Part shown: piece by piece, positions 10,812 through 21,200 of the stretch
How positions within the stretch are numbered: position 1 is the stretch's first letter
How the letters are laid out: each line of letters starts with the position of its first letter
Assembly: GCA_030686995.1 (NCBI GenBank)
Contig: CM060684.1
Span: 5,601,897-5,665,896, forward strand
Direction of reading: 5' to 3'
From: Artemisia argyi
Taxonomy: Eukaryota > Streptophyta > Magnoliopsida > Asterales > Asteraceae
DNA: 64,000 bases
Notes under the pieces: model-generated
What the model saw: the letters and a program-made list of their open reading frames with translations, nothing else
Told to the model about the DNA's origin: nothing
The model's database searches: none
Made by a program: the position numbers and the translations under genes

Positions 10812-12250
10812 GGTGCAAGGTGAATACTTATATTAACTTCTCAAAATGATGTACATCATAAGAATATAAGAAAGATTTGGACAAACCAAAACCTTTTATA
10901 CAACTGACCATACTAGCTACCAGATACTAAACAGACAATACAAACATCCTAATTCCATCCAATATCAGACAAAGCAACATCCTATGTCTGACAAAACTCT
11001 TATCTGATACAATAGAACAGAGCATCTTCATTCTTTCCATTCATCACTCTGGTCCAAAAACTTCTTATCCTTTATTCATTCACCTCTCTGATTCACTTTA
11101 TTTTAGCACCTCCCATCTAGCTACATTTCCTTTAATCCTTTCTACCAATCCACTCAACATGCCACCACAGTAGTAGACAAGGTATAAAAGGATAAAGGCA
11201 TCACTAGGAACCCATAACCCATCCATGGGGGGCTCTACCAAAACAACCTACATTTCCCTCTCAATGGAAGGCTTCAGTTGCTTGGGAACACACACTCTCC
11301 ATGATGACCATCCATTACCTCCTATGCCTATGTATTGAGTGGACCAAGCAGGTTTACCCTTCATAAAGTGAGACCCTTCTTTATGGTACATTCATACTAG
11401 ATAGACCTCCTACTTTAGCCAAACATACCTGTTCAGTCCCCCCCTAGGCCAACTGAACTTGATAAGAGGTTATTATAGGTACAGTCTTACTAGTTAGAAC
11501 TCCAAGGTACAAGGTATCTCAACTTTATAATGGCCTGCAATGAACTAATTTTAACAGCAATTGAAATTTTACTTGCTGTTAAACCTGTTTCCAAACACCC
11601 CTTTAGGCAGTGGAAACTTAATTTTTTGTATATTGCTTCCATATTCCAATCAAATTTCCAATCTTCCAATCATTCTATCAAACTTCATCTTATACTATTT
11701 CAAACATACCATATTTCACAGTACAAACCTACACTTCCATATTGTCCATGAGTTGATCATCATCAGTCTTCATATTCATCTTTACTTTCCATTTATCAGC
11801 CATATCCTTAACTTGGTTAGATTGTTTCACTTGTAGACCTGCCATTTTGAATCTTACTTGCTTATCATAAAAAAGTCTTTTATTTCTCTCACTCCATATG
11901 TGATACACACAAGCTGCTAAAACCAATCTTGTGACTACACCCGCAGTATTCTTGTTGCACTTCATTGAGCACATGCTCATCACAATTTCTTCCCATTCAT
12001 ATCCAAACTTACCCTGATCTAAGATACTGCACATTTTATCCCATACTTTTTTGGAATATGAGCATTCAAAAAATAAATGACTGTGACTGTCAATACATTC
12101 TTTGCAAAGTGAACATCTCAGATCTTGATTAGGAAACCACTTAATCATTCTATCTTGAGTATCCAATCTTCCATGAATAGCAAGCCATAGTATAAATGAA
12201 TGTTTAGGAATGCAGTGTGTATACCAAACTAGCCCACTCCAAATAGTTTG
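10772..12250 (-). mobile_element. 5'-truncated LINE (non-LTR retrotransposon)
   Basis: On the minus strand the element ends in a poly(A) tail (39 T on the plus strand, 10,772-10,810) and starts in the middle of its coding region near 12,250, as expected for incomplete reverse transcription. The only recognisable coding part is the zinc-binding RT-associated domain described separately. About 900 bp between that stop and the tail look like 3' untranslated sequence. The 5' boundary abuts the UTP6 pseudogene exon. No convincing target duplication was found. Confidence 0.7.
11729..12245 (-). pseudogene. LINE ORF2 C-terminus, zf-RVT domain
   Basis: The frame has a methionine at 12,166 but reads in phase upstream to about 12,245 as WSGLVWYTHCIPKHSFILW and AIHGRLDTQDRM. 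It continues with CSLCKECIDSHSHLFFEC, a CX2C...HX4/5C cysteine-histidine cluster, and with the W-x-ER-N-R-LF segment near its end. These are the usual features of the zf-RVT domain found after the reverse transcriptase in plant LINEs. Reverse transcriptase and endonuclease are absent because the copy is truncated at its 5' end. It is relic coding DNA with no independent function. Confidence in the domain is high. Confidence 0.82.
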
Positions 12251-13152
12251 GCGCCTATGTTTTTACATGGCCTGAAATATTTCTCAAATCAGAAGCATCA
12301 TTTTGAAAAGCTGGTGGTTATTTCTATTAGTTCATTGATCAGAGACGGTGGCAGCGATGACGGTTTCTCCCTCTCATCTGCAATTGTGAACTTTGTTCTT
12401 CAGAAAAATGGAATTCGAGTGCTAGATACATGCATAAGCGGTATGTCACTAACCCGTTAGCTGTCAAGCATCGTTTTCATGAGTTGCCTATATAACAACA
12501 AATCATCTTACTGTTTTTCTTTGTACTGGTTGAAATATAGACGTACTGTTTGTTGCTGGGGCTCGAAGCTCAAATTTGTTGGTTTAGAAGACACATATTA
12601 TTAATTATAAATTTGTTGAAGCAAACATTCTGTAAAATGGCTCAATTAGTTTAACATAGCTAACAATTAGGCTTAGCAGTTATCTCTTGTTATGAAGTTG
12701 CTGATCTATTGATTGTGCAGGTTTCTTGCTTTGCCTCGTCCTCGGCTTGGTTTCTGTAGAAACTGCATTGAAATGGAAATGAACATTGCATCATCTGCTG
12801 GTGGTAAGGTTCATCTTGCAGAAGTTTGTAAGTTGTATGAAGCTGCACTTTTAGCATACGACCAACATTCGAGTTTGTGGCAACTGGCAAGATTATCACT
12901 CTATGGAGTCCAAGGTAAATCTTGAAATCACACACAATTAATGATACTAATACAGGAACTAAAGCTGAAAACATATCATTTTCATGGTTCAACTGTTTTC
13001 TATTCATCGTCGCTGTAAGTCGGTCTATATTACATTTTATCTTCGTTTTGTGTGCAGGGGACGTCAGAAATGGCCGCTGCTGTGCATTGGCGTGCACGAA
13101 AAACATTGAAAGGCAATGCTACATTGCTAACTTGAAGAAATTAAGGATGTGA
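12251..13152 (+). pseudogene. UTP6: UTP6 homologue (U3 snoRNP) pseudogene, 3' part
   Basis: Three exon-like pieces, separated by introns with usual GT-AG borders, read like the C-terminal HAT-repeat region of plant UTP6, a component of the nucleolar small-subunit processome. Exon 1 (about 12,260-12,440) includes SDDGFSLSSAIVNFVLQKNG; exon 2 (12,720-12,915) FLALPRPRLGFCRNCIEMEM and KLYEAALLAYDQHSSLW; exon 3 (from about 13,059) GTSEMAAAVHWRARKTLKGN. Damage is visible: a 7-bp tandem duplication (tggcaactggcaag, near 12,880) shifts the frame at the end of exon 2, and exon 3 hits an early TGA at about 13,131 just before the expected end. All 5' exons are missing; a LINE occupies that side. Identification is from family knowledge and is fairly sure. 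Confidence 0.75.
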
Positions 13153-13447
13153 TTTACGTTCGTTAATCTCACAGTTTTGACTTGTCTTAAGAGGTTCTGC
13201 ATCTGCTAGTGCAGAATGCTGGCCTTTGAAAATTGAAACAATTGTTTTTTCAAGGATAATTAAAGAGTGCTAGAGTTTTTCTGTGATAGTATTTTGATCT
13301 TGAAACACATTATCATATTATCACTGCTGACTAAACCAAGCAGCTAGTGCAAATTGAGTTATATAAGTTAATGAAAAGCAGTAGCAAGGGGTTTGTTGAA
13401 GATACCATGACGCATAGATGAGTTTTAAGGTTAGTTGGTATTGACAG

Positions 13448-13745
13448 TAGGGCTCATTATGGGTTCAAAACTGGACCAGATTGATGAAACCCGGACTAGA
13501 TCAAAAACCGAATTGCTCAAAACACTGGACAGAAGACCGGACGGGAATGTGTTCGGTCTGGAGTGTCGACTTGGTCAGGTTTGTAAAACATAACGGCCGA
13601 TTTTGTGTAAGGGCGGGCCGGACCGAGAAACGAATACGAGAAAAAGGTGGACCAAGGATCAAACCGAATTATGTTTAGTCCGGCTGGGTCGGTCTGCTTT
13701 GGGCCAATTTATCAGTTTGGTCCGCGGTCTATTATGCTCGGGCTT
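13448..13745. repeat. Degenerate CCGG/GGACC-rich repeat
   Basis: Starts TAGGGCTCATTATGGG and ends near ATTATGCTCGGGCTTA, with GGACCGA and GGTCCGG-like units between. The ends are only weakly inverted and no 8-bp duplication was found. It probably belongs to the hAT MITE class seen near 57.6 kb. Confidence 0.4.
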
Positions 13746-14261
13746 AACATAACAACTATTATACCCAATCTCGTTTAAGTGGAGTATGAGAGGTAGGATC
13801 AGCATTAATGACCCGAGAAAAGAAAAATATATAAAAATCAAATATGTTTACTCCTTATAATGTATTTGGGAACTTCTATTTGTGGAAGTCTTAAAACTAC
13901 GAGATTCAAGAATGTATATATCACCCTTATTATTCTTCTCATTTAATCATAACTCTGTTTATATATTGTGATATTAAATTTTATTCTTTTGAATGTAATC
14001 AAAATTTTCGCCTAACTTGAAAGTAAAACTAAACCAAGTAAAATGGTGTTTGGTTAATCCATATATAGTATCAACAAAACAAAAAATGTAATCCCTAAAC
14101 CCTAAACCCCATAGTTAAAATTCACTATTTTTTGTGTTGATAAGCTTGAGTGGACTATTTGCATGCATGTCTTATACAATAACAATACTCAGAATAACAA
14201 TAGCATTAAAAAACTAAAAAAGAGAAACTGAAAGAAATTAAAAAGGAGAGTTGTTATCATG

Positions 14262-14325
14262 ATGACTCGAACACGAGATCTACCACTTATGAGAGATGAT
14301 CCTTAGCCATCAAGACAACCAAACT
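14262..14325 (-). repeat. tRNA-derived SINE-like unit
   Basis: Minus strand reads TTGTCTTGATGGCTAAGGAT, then 30-40 bases later GTAGATCTCGTGTTCGAGTC. These match Pol III A-box and B-box patterns loosely. Part of the family spread over the window. Confidence 0.5.
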
Positions 14326-14441
14326 CAACAAGCATATTTCTAAAATACAATTATTTATTGGGAATGTTATTTAGAAAAGATAAAAAAAAAATCATGTAAA
14401 TTAAATGATTTTCAAATTGTAACAAGTAAAAAATAGCCAAA

Positions 14442-14617
14442 ACTTGTAAACAAGCTTCGAGCTCGAGCTCGAACAAAAAACATATACTCGAGCATGAGCT
14501 CGAGCCTAGTTAAGAAATAATATACGAGCTCGAGCCGAGCTCGAAACATATAAATTTTTTTTGAACAAAGCTCGATTAACATAAAACTCGACTCGGCTCA
14601 GATCGTTTACACCCCTA
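14442..14617. repeat. CGAGCTCGAGC-rich MITE fragment
   Basis: Ends in ATCGTTTACACCCCTAA, the reverse of a TTAGGGGTGTAAACGA terminus common to short hAT MITEs, and begins with a weak TTGTAAACAAGC partner. Interior is CGAGCTCGAGC units. A related block lies at 58,562-58,935. No target duplication found. Confidence 0.4.
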
Positions 14618-15269
14618 ATGTCATCATATGGAGGTAGCATGAAAGACACTCGGAGGTGTTTCTTTTTTTTTTTTTTTTTTTCTTTTTTTTTTTTTGTTAG
14701 CTAAGAGAATGAGTCCATAACCCATTTAATATTATTTTCTTTCTAAGTGGGAACCACTATTTCGCTTAGTTGGTCTATATTCATAAGGCATGAATTGTAA
14801 TGCATTCCCAATAAGTGGCTCATATAGATGTGGACCCCACCTCACTATAAAAGGAAAGGCCGGTTCGAATCGGCAAGACAATAAAGATGTAAACTAACAT
14901 CATGAGGATTATCACTAGCTTTAGATGTATTTCTACACTTGCAAAATATTCGATGTAACTTAAATACGGCCCTTAACTGTCAAATTTTCTAGTTGCGGTT
15001 CTTGTGAACCTATTCATAATTTAACCACTTGATTGTAAAACTAAACCAATAAAAATAGTGTCGCTTAATCTAGTCTAGTATAAATAAAACCAGAAATTTA
15101 ATGGATGAAATCAGAGTGCATTACATATATATCCCTTCAAATATTGCATATGCAATTCCCCTTTATTTTAATGTGTGAGGTGATTAAAGATGAACTTTAT
15201 TAATAAATTCGACAGTAACAATAATATTAATAAAAAATTACTTTGGGTGACAAAAAAAGAGCTAGGAGT

Positions 15270-15345
15270 AACCAGATGACTCGAACTCTTGACCAGACTT
15301 TCATTAGAATTAGGAAATCAAGCTTAGCCATCAGGCCAGCCACGC
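15270..15345 (-). repeat. tRNA-derived SINE-like unit
   Basis: The clearest member: minus strand CGTGGCTGGCCTGATGGCTA (A box region) and AAGAGTTCGAGTCATC (B box region) at tRNA-like spacing. It is followed on that strand by a T-rich tail. Confidence 0.5.
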
Positions 15346-15464
15346 TCACAAGTTTGATTCTTAAATTCAATTATTTCTATTTTGTGTTAAAACTAACCAA
15401 CAACATGTATCACCTATTTTTTTTATTGTTTTGATTTTTGATAAAATGCCATTGATGGACTTTG

Positions 15465-15500
<36 letters not shown>

Positions 15501-15998
15501 CGGAAAACATAAAATATATATTGAAAACTCTTAATCAACAAAAGTTGAGAAAGAAAATTTTTACAATTGAGCTTTTCGCTAGCAGATGACCATGCTAAAA
15601 AACTGCTATGAAATAAGACTAAAAGGCAAGGTCACCACTCCTTCACCATACACATCAGCGCCACGTCAGCTTTCTCTCTCCTCTTACTTCCCTTCACCAC
15701 TCTTCACCTTTTGGAGGGTAAGGGAAACCATCATCACCTTTAACTTCACCTTTAATTAAATACCAACTTTATAAAAATATACCCCACTAAATACCCTACA
15801 CACACTCACACACAAAATAATTAAAATTAAAAAGTACACATGGGGCCCAAGTTATTTGCTTTTCTATTTGGTGAAGTGTTCACCGATTTTTGTTTTGATT
15901 TGCGTGCTTAGCGCGTAAGTTATGGTGAGGGGTAAGGAGTGAATTGGTGATGTAGGCCCGTTTGGTGGTACTATCCGTCCCTTGCCATTCAGTTTAAG

Positions 15999-16795
15999 CA
16001 GGGCCGTCTCGTGGATTTCGGGGGCCCTGTGCCATTTTACATTATAGGCCCTTGAATATACTAAAAATTTATTTAACTTAAAATGATTATGCATTTACGC
16101 CGTTAGATCATTAATCATTTATGCCATTAGATCATATAGTTAAGTCACTGGTAATTTATGTAACATTTTTATTCAAATTTGGATATATCTTGTGTTTTTT
16201 TTTCAAATATAATGCATTGATTTTTTGTAAAACTTCAAAAATATTTTTAATGTCCCCGACGATTAACTATAGAGTTGTGTGGTATTGTATGAAATATATT
16301 CATAGCTTCAAAATATTTGTTATAACATCAAGAACCAACAATTGGTATCAAAATAATGTGTCAAAATAGAAAATACAGTGTTTTATTTTAGTGTTTGTTT
16401 GCTTTTTATTTTTCAATAAACTAGCACAAAGGACTAAACAAATTACTTTAAAATAATGGCTTACTTGTCAAATTACATACTAGAAGGACTAAACATGAAA
16501 TTTACCAGAAAAAAGAAGATTTTTGGGTTTGGTGTCACTGTCATCTTCTCCGGTAAAACACACTATTCCGATTCACGTCATTAAAAACAAAATATATCCC
16601 ATCTTTCACTACTGTGACTCAAGTTATAAGTTTTTAACATTTTTAAACATGTTTTCTTCTTAAAATGTCATTTACTTACATTAAAACATCTAAAACTGAG
16701 TTATATACTAACAATAAGATCTAAAAATTGGAGGCCCTAAGAAAAATGAGGCCCTGTGCCGTTGCACAGGTTGCACATGCCTAAATCCGGGCCTC
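15999..16795. mobile_element. Non-autonomous hAT element
   Basis: Left end CAGGGCCGTCTCG and right end AAATCCGGGCCTC are imperfect inverted repeats. The 8-bp target duplication agtttaag is exact (15,991-15,998 and 16,796-16,803). The words GGGCCCTGTGCC and GGCCCTGTGCCG occur near both ends as subterminal repeats. No transposase frame remains. Confidence 0.75.
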
Positions 16796-16979
16796 AGTTT
16801 AAGCCTAACAAAATAGGCTAACACGTGAACTTTGAAACTGGCCATATGAGCATTGAAGTTGAACAAAACAAAAGCACATTGAAAATAAGAAAGAAAAAAA
16901 ACATAAAAACGTGTCGCAGGTCTTTTAGCTAGTAATTAACAAGAAAACATTGAAAAGAAATAAAAAAGGTGGCGAAGTT

Positions 16980-17045
16980 GATGCAATGACTCGAACATCA
17001 GACCTAACGTTTATGAGCTATCATTCTTAGCCATCACTCAACTCA
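16980..17045 (-). repeat. tRNA-derived SINE-like unit
   Basis: Minus strand has GAGTGATGGCTAAGAATG and, about 35 bases later, AGGTCTGATGTTCGAGTCAT. Same family as the unit at 15,270. Confidence 0.45.
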
Positions 17046-17227
17046 CACCTACAAGTTTCTAACCCATATTTAATATTTATATTTGTGTAAAGAATAATCA
17101 CCATACACCTTTCTTTAAACTCTTGTTTATATATGAAGCATTAATTTTTCACAAAGAGGACAAAACACTTGGTCTCTTATATAAATAAAAACGATAATTT
17201 TATACCCGCGTTTGGTTGCATGGCACG

Positions 17228-17414
17228 CATGGGCGGAGATTAAAGGGGGCACAAGGGGCAGGTCCCCCCTAGCGAAAAAAAAAATGTAGTGTAAATTTTC
17301 GAAAATATTTGGCTTTTTCCATAATTTGCCACCCCTGTGTACCAATTTATAGTGTAGTTTTTAAAATTTATAAAATTGTGCCCCCTCGACAAAAAATTTC
17401 TGGCTCCGCCCCTG
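17228..17414. mobile_element. Small hAT-like MITE
   Basis: Starts CATGGGCGGAG and ends CTCCGCCCCTG, an imperfect inverted pair, with CCCCCCT and CCCCCTC stretches just inside. Flanking duplication is imperfect (atggcacg beside a nearby ttggcacg), so the exact borders are uncertain. Confidence 0.5.
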
Positions 17415-18143
17415 AATTGGCACGACATGTTACGTGAAAAAAAATGTAGTTATAATAAAATCTTATTAAAACCGGTTTAGTTTTCTTTTACTTATACTAT
17501 GTTTTAAAAATATATGAAGTATTAGACTAAAAACATTAAATTGTTTGGCAAAATACTTAAAAAGTTACTTTTAAGCAAGAAACCAAAAAACTTGCTAATT
17601 TAGTTATACTAAAGAATACTTAACTATACCTACGCAAAAGCTTAAAAAATAAATAAATAAATAAATAAAAAATAAAAAAAGGTATGACTAAATTGTGAAC
17701 ATAGGGACTGTTTTTGAAAATCAGAGTAATGAAAGAAATTGTTTATGTAACTTTTCATATAGCGATGAATTTCGCTAAATGAGATAACTATCATAGACTC
17801 TTTATGTAACTTTTCGTTACATAGTCGGTCGCTAGACTTATGTTAATCACTATATTTGTAATCGCATTGTTACTAATAACTAGTCACCAGTTATCCTACT
17901 AAAAAGGCGTTCGCCAATACTTAAAAAACTTGACCTTTTTGTAAAAGTTCACTCGAATTGGCTTTGTTATATGGTTGTCACCAAAAGTGGTAGACAGTTT
18001 TGACAATATCTAAATGTGAGACATGTCTTTGTTTACTTATTGTACCTTCTTGGGCATATATGAGCAACTAACTACATAAGCATATTCTATCATCCAAAGC
18101 ATAAGGATGTAGCAGATAATAAGATTACATTTTCCTACTTAAT

Positions 18144-18270
18144 TGTTGAAACAAAAGTTGGGCTTACCTTGTATGGACTCCTGCTCTCGTACTTAATTGT
18201 TAAATACACAGACAATTATTGAGCACTTACGAAAGTGCATCCTTCGTGGGGTGTGTCAGTGTGTGGGCCG
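18144..18270 (-). repeat. Truncated 3' LTR of the Tat element
   Basis: The first 59 bp align closely with the start of the 5' LTR (ACAAAAGTTGGGCTTACCTT, then GGACTCCTGCTCTCGTAC). After that the match is patchy (CAATTA, GAGCACTTACGAAAG against GCGCACTAAGAAAG) and most of the 496-bp LTR is gone. The unit CTTAATTGTT occurs just before and just after the first 59 bp, which hints at a local rearrangement. Confidence 0.7.
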
Positions 18271-18274
18271 TAGC

Positions 18275-21200
18275 CTAAAGGTAACATCTCTTGAGATTGC
18301 AAATGTTCCAGGTGCGCGGTAGCTCGTGGCCTTTCATGTCACGCACTTTGTATGCGCCGTCGCCCAATGCCTCTGTGACCTCGTAAGGTCCTTCCCATTT
18401 GGGTCCGAGTTTGCCCGTGTCTTCTACGTGGCTTGCATCGTTGGCGCGGTATACAAAGTCTCCTGGTTTGAAAGAAGTGCGTCTGACTCTCGAATCATAA
18501 TACTTCTTCATTTTTGATTTAGCTTTTGCTTTGCGTATAGCTGCCCTTTCGCATCGTTCCTCCAACAGATCCAAGTCAATGCGTCGTTCGTCATCGTTTG
18601 TTGTGATGTTGACTTCCGATGTACGGATTGTTGGCATTCCAATCTCCGCTGGTATAACAGCTTCTGTCCCGTAGACAAGAGAGAAAGGTGTATCGCCGTT
18701 GCTGACTTTGATCTCTGTGCGGTGGGCCCACAGGACATGCGACAGTTCGTCCACCCATCTTCCTTTATGTTTGTCCAAGCGCGCTTTGATTCCTTCACCC
18801 AGACTATGATTCGCGCGTTCTACTAATCCATTTGTTTGTGGATGTTTAAGTGACGCGAAGTGTTGTGTGATGTTTAGCTGTGCGCACCAGTCTTTGAATG
18901 GGTTATCACAGAATTGTTTTCCGTTGTCCGAAATAATTTCCCCAGGTAGGCCGAAGCGGCATACGATGTTATCCCAAACGAATCGTTTGACCTGGTTGCC
19001 TGTGATACTTGCCACTGCTTTTGCCTCAATCCATTTGGTGAAGTAGTCAATGGCGACAATGAGGAACTTAAGTCCTCCTGCCGCGACTGGAAAGGGTCCT
19101 GCAATGTCGATTCCCCATTTATGGAATGGCCATGGTGAGGTGATGGGTGTTAGCTCATGTTGTGGTCGACGCGGAATGGGTCTGTGGACTTGGCAGTCAT
19201 TGCATCTTCTAATCATGTCTCGCGCGTCGCGGTGCATGGTAGGCCAATAGTATCCGGATCGCAAGGCACGCGCTACAACAGACCGTGGTCCTGAGTGCAT
19301 GCTGCATGATCCAGCGTGGATTTCCCGAAGTACGTAGTCTGCCTGAAGAGGTCCGACGCACCTAAGCCATGGTTGTAAGAATGAACGCTGATATAGGATA
19401 CCATCTCGAAGTTCGAATCTCTGCGCTGTGCGCCGTATCCGTCGTGCGTCCTTTTGTTCCTCGGGGAGTGTTCCTTTGCTAATAAAGTCCGTGATGGGTG
19501 TCATCCATGTAGGATGTTCTTCCTCTATCACTGTGGAGATTTCCATCTCAGAGATGGATTTGTTCTTCAAGGTTTCCACCAATACCTGTTTTGACAGGTG
19601 TGCGAAGCTTGTAGATGCGATTTTACTTAGCGCATCTGCTTTTTTATTTTCTCCTCGTGGGATTTGTTTGATGGAGAACTTGTCAAAATTCTTGATCAGG
19701 GACTTGGTCTTATCGAGGTATTGAATCATGTGTTCCTCTTGGGCCACATATTCACCTAATACGTGGTTGGCTACCAACCGTGAATCCACATTTGCCTCTA
19801 GGTTGCGTACACCCATTTGAGTTGCAATGCGGAGTCCAGCCAGTAATGCTTCATATTCTGCCTCATTGTTTGTGGCTATGAATTCAAAACGCAGTGCGTA
19901 AGTGTGTTCTGTTCCATCTGGGTTGGTGAGGATAAGACCTGCTCCCGATCCTTCTGCGCACGAAGATCCGTCCGTGAATAGAACCCATGGTTCTTGAAAT
20001 GGTACATCAATCTTCGTTGGTGGAGTATCAGCATCTGGCTTCTCAATGATGAAATCGGCCAGTATTTGTCCCTTGATCGCAGTGCGTGGCCTGTAAGATA
20101 TGTTATGCTCGCTCAATAACACGCTCCACTTTTGTAGCCATCCTGACGCATCAGGTTTAGAGATAACTTGCTTGATGGGTTGATCTGTGATTACAGCTAT
20201 TGGATGCGCTTGGAAGTACCTGCGCAGTCTTTTAGCTGCGAATACTAGGGCTAGGACCTGTTTCTCCATAGCGGTGTAGTTAGTCTCTGTCTTCTTGAGT
20301 GCTTTGCTTACAAAGTATGTAGGTGTTTGAACAGAGTTTCTATCTGTCAATAGCACCGCGCTGACTGCTCCATAGGTCGCTGATAGATACATAATCAGTT
20401 CCTCCCCTTTTCGGGGTGTGACAAGCTTGGGTAGCTCTACTAGGTTTTGTTTGAGCTGTTGGAAAGCTTCTTCCGCTTCTGGAGTCCATTGAAAGTCTCC
20501 CTTTTTTGTACACTTCGTGAGTGTTTTAAAGAGAGGGAGTGACTTATCCGCTGATTTGGACAAGAATCGATTTAGTCCGGCTAATTTGCCATTTAGTGAC
20601 TGGACTTCTTTTAGTGTGCGCGGTGAAGGGAGTTCGATGACTTCTTTTATTTTCTCTGGGCAAGGTTTAATGCCATCGGGTTCAATTAAGTATCCAAGAA
20701 ACATGCCTTCTGTTGCTCCAAAAGTGCACTTCTTGGGGTTCAACTTCATGTTTATTCGTCCCAATGTCTTAAACGTCTCCTCGATGTCACGCACCAATTC
20801 CTCTTCGGTATGGCTTTTTATGACTAAGTCATCGACATAGACCTCCAAATTGCGACCCACTTGCTTCTTAAATGCGTTATCCACTAACCGTTGGTATGTA
20901 GCTCCTGCATTTTTTAAGCCGAATGGCATTTTTGTGTAGCAGTATACCCCTTGGCTCATGTGGAAGGCTGTTTTTTCTTCATCCTCCTTGGCCATTTGAA
21001 TTTGATGGTATCCTTTGTATGCATCGAGGAAGCATTTAAAGGGATATCCGCACAAGGATTCTACTTTCCAATCAATTTCTGGTAGAGGGTAGCAGTCTTG
21101 TGGACATGCTTTGTTGAGATCGGTGAAGTCCACACACGTTCTCCAACTACCATCGCTCTTCTTTACCATTACTGGGTTAGAGAGCCAGTCGTGGTAATAG

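Larger units (their letters stand above)
13153..15998. other. Intergenic, repeats only
   Basis: No gene seen. Includes a degenerate GGACCGAG/GGTCCG-rich repeat (13,448-13,745), two telomere-like units CCCTAAACCCTAAACCCC near 14,093, a CGAGCTCGAGC-rich element (14,442-14,617), SINE-like units at 14,262 and 15,270, T-rich runs near 14,660 and 15,470, and a possible MITE with TCACCA...TGGTGA ends around 15,630-15,950. Confidence 0.5.
16804..18138. other. Intergenic, no gene seen
   Basis: AT-rich DNA with a SINE-like unit (16,980-17,045), a small hAT-like MITE (17,228-17,414), an AAAT tandem run near 17,646 and no supported coding sequence. The minus-strand frames at 17,127-17,428 cross the MITE and are chance. 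Confidence 0.5.

Noticed and set aside
12690..13106. 138-codon minus-strand frame
   Set aside because: Antisense to the UTP6 pseudogene exons and intron; no recognisable domain.
14090..14110. Interstitial telomere
   Set aside because: Only about two and a half CCCTAAA units; too short to mean a former chromosome end.
14862..14885. Possible tRNA (GGCCGGTTCGAATCGGC)
   Set aside because: It resembles a T-arm but no acceptor, D-arm or anticodon arm can be placed around it.
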